From an uncultured Lachnospiraceae bacterium (lineage in GTDB: Bacteria > Bacillota > Clostridia > Lachnospirales > Lachnospiraceae): 5,330 nt of DNA. Under the pieces are notes generated by a model. The model did not search any database. It was given only the letters and a program-made list of their open reading frames with translations, and was not told where the DNA came from. Within the stretch, counting starts at the first letter, position 1, and every line of letters starts with the position of its first letter. Below, piece by piece: positions 4,292 through 5,330 of the stretch. The DNA is taken from NCBI GenBank assembly GCA_900539175.1, contig UQAW01000141.1, positions 1 to 5,330 on the forward strand, written 5' to 3'. The translations under genes and the position numbers were made by a program.

Positions 4292-5330
4292 ATGAGTGAT
4301 AAATTAAGCGTGTTAAAAGATTACTTCGGACACGATTCTTTCAGAGACGGACAGGAACAGATAGTTGACGCTTTGCTTGACGGCAGAGATGCACTTTGCA
4401 TTATGCCCACAGGTGCGGGCAAGTCTATGTGCTATCAGATTCCCGCATTACTTTTTGACGGGGTGACAATTGTTGTGTCACCTCTGATTTCGCTTATGAA
4501 GGATCAGGTCGGCTCACTCGTTCAGTCGGGAGTTTCTGCGGCATATATAAACAGCTCGCTTTCATATCCGCAATTTCTCCGAGTGCTTTCAAATGTTGAA
4601 CACGGAAAATACAAAATCATCTATGTTGCACCCGAAAGGCTGTTGACTGACGGATTTCTCGACACCTGTAAAAAGATAAAAATCTCAATGGTTGCAGTTG
4701 ACGAGGCTCATTGCGTTTCACAATGGGGACAGGATTTCAGACCGAGTTACCTCAAAATTATTTCATTTGTTGAAAGCCTTGCAAATCGTCCGATTGTCGG
4801 AGCATTTACCGCAACGGCTACGAATGATGTAAAAGAAGATATAAAGAAAATTCTCAGGCTTGAAAATCCGTTTGAAATTACAACGGGATTTGACCCCCCC
4901 AACCTTTTCTTTGGCGTAATAAAGTCATCGTCAAAGGACGAAAAGCTTATTGACCTCATTCGGGAGCGTGGCGACAGGTCGGGAATTGTCTATTGTGCAA
5001 CCCGAAAAAATGTTGAATCTGTCTGCGAATTGCTCTGCGATAACGGCTTTTCGGCGGCAAGATACCATGCAGGTCTTGATGAGTACGAACGCAGGAAAAA
5101 TCAGGAGGATTTTGTTTTTGACCGAAAAAATATTATGGTTGCAACTAATGCTTTCGGTATGGGAATTGACAAGTCAAATGTTACATATGTAATCCATTAC
5201 AATATGCCGAAAAACATTGAAAGCTACTATCAAGAGGCAGGACGGGCAGGTCGTGACGGCGGTGAGGCTGATTGTATTTTGCTCTACAGTCCTAAGGATG
5301 TTCGCCTAAATCGCTTTATGATTGAAAATT
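4292..5330 (+). CDS. recQ: ATP-dependent DNA helicase RecQ, 3' end cut by window
   Basis: A 3'-to-5' superfamily-2 helicase that unwinds DNA in recombination and repair; the first 346 codons are visible and the frame runs off the right edge. Motif 0 is FRDGQEQI (17-24), Walker A is PTGAGKS (39-45), motif II is DEAH (137-140), followed by the RecQ aromatic-rich loop CVSQWGQDFRPSY (141-153), and motif III is TATAT (173-177). The second RecA-like domain has VATNAFGMGID (283-293) and motif VI QEAGRAGRDG (314-323). No key residue is missing. The zinc-binding, winged-helix and HRDC regions, if present, lie outside. The start is ATG 4292, with AGGG (4281-4284) seven bases upstream, 14 nt after the DUF4186 stop. 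Codons are A/T-rich, like those of the DUF4186 gene and unlike the recombinase. It is probably an ordinary chromosomal gene beside the element. Confidence 0.96.
   Translation, partial: MSDKLSVLKDYFGHDSFRDGQEQIVDALLDGRDALCIMPTGAGKSMCYQIPALLFDGVTIVVSPLISLMKDQVGSLVQSGVSAAYINSSLSYPQFLRVLSNVEHGKYKIIYVAPERLLTDGFLDTCKKIKISMVAVDEAHCVSQWGQDFRPSYLKIISFVESLANRPIVGAFTATATNDVKEDIKKILRLENPFEITTGFDPPNLFFGVIKSSSKDEKLIDLIRERGDRSGIVYCATRKNVESVCELLCDNGFSAARYHAGLDEYERRKNQEDFVFDRKNIMVATNAFGMGIDKSNVTYVIHYNMPKNIESYYQEAGRAGRDGGEADCILLYSPKDVRLNRFMIEN

Overview
The window looks like the end of an integrative mobile element sitting in the chromosome of a gut-type Clostridia (Firmicutes; Oscillospiraceae or Lachnospiraceae-like). 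Three things suggest this. The first three genes form a module known from clostridial conjugative and mobilizable elements: a small sigma-70 region-4-like protein, a small DUF6870-like protein and a TnpX/TndX-type large serine recombinase. Ribosome binding sites are strong GGAGG. The part right of about 3300 is visibly more A/T-rich than the recombinase module. The organism assignment is inference from gene families and style, not from a marker gene.

Layout. 1-74: tail of an upstream element gene, closed by a terminator. 75-334: non-coding leader with a hairpin repeat (copy 1) and a perfect inverted repeat that buries the Shine-Dalgarno of the next gene. 335-745: sigma-like regulator. 746-1214: long non-coding stretch with perfect inverted repeats (candidate structured RNA with a possible pseudoknot), then repeat copy 2 and a 14-bp leader hairpin. 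1215-1481: small GTG-start gene whose stop codon lies inside a UUCG terminator. 1505-1599: repeat copy 3 and a promoter. 1600-3282: 560-aa serine recombinase. 3283-3379: probable element/chromosome junction. 3380-3739: unrecognised ORF that stays open upstream of its weak start and may be a 5'-truncated remnant of an interrupted gene. 3771-3811: bidirectional terminator. 3840-5330: promoter, DUF4186 gene and the first 346 codons of recQ, apparently one operon of the host chromosome.

How it works together. The recombinase would excise and insert the element. The sigma-like protein and the small DUF6870-like protein are probable accessory or regulatory proteins. The most striking signal is that each of the three element genes is preceded, 70 to 100 nt upstream of its start codon, by the same 17-nt core TCGAGACAAAGTGTCCC inside a palindrome whose outer arms vary between copies but mostly stay paired. 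With the RBS-masking hairpin, the leader hairpin and the structured intergenic region, this suggests that the module is controlled largely by repeated operators or RNA structure. What binds or triggers it cannot be told from the sequence.
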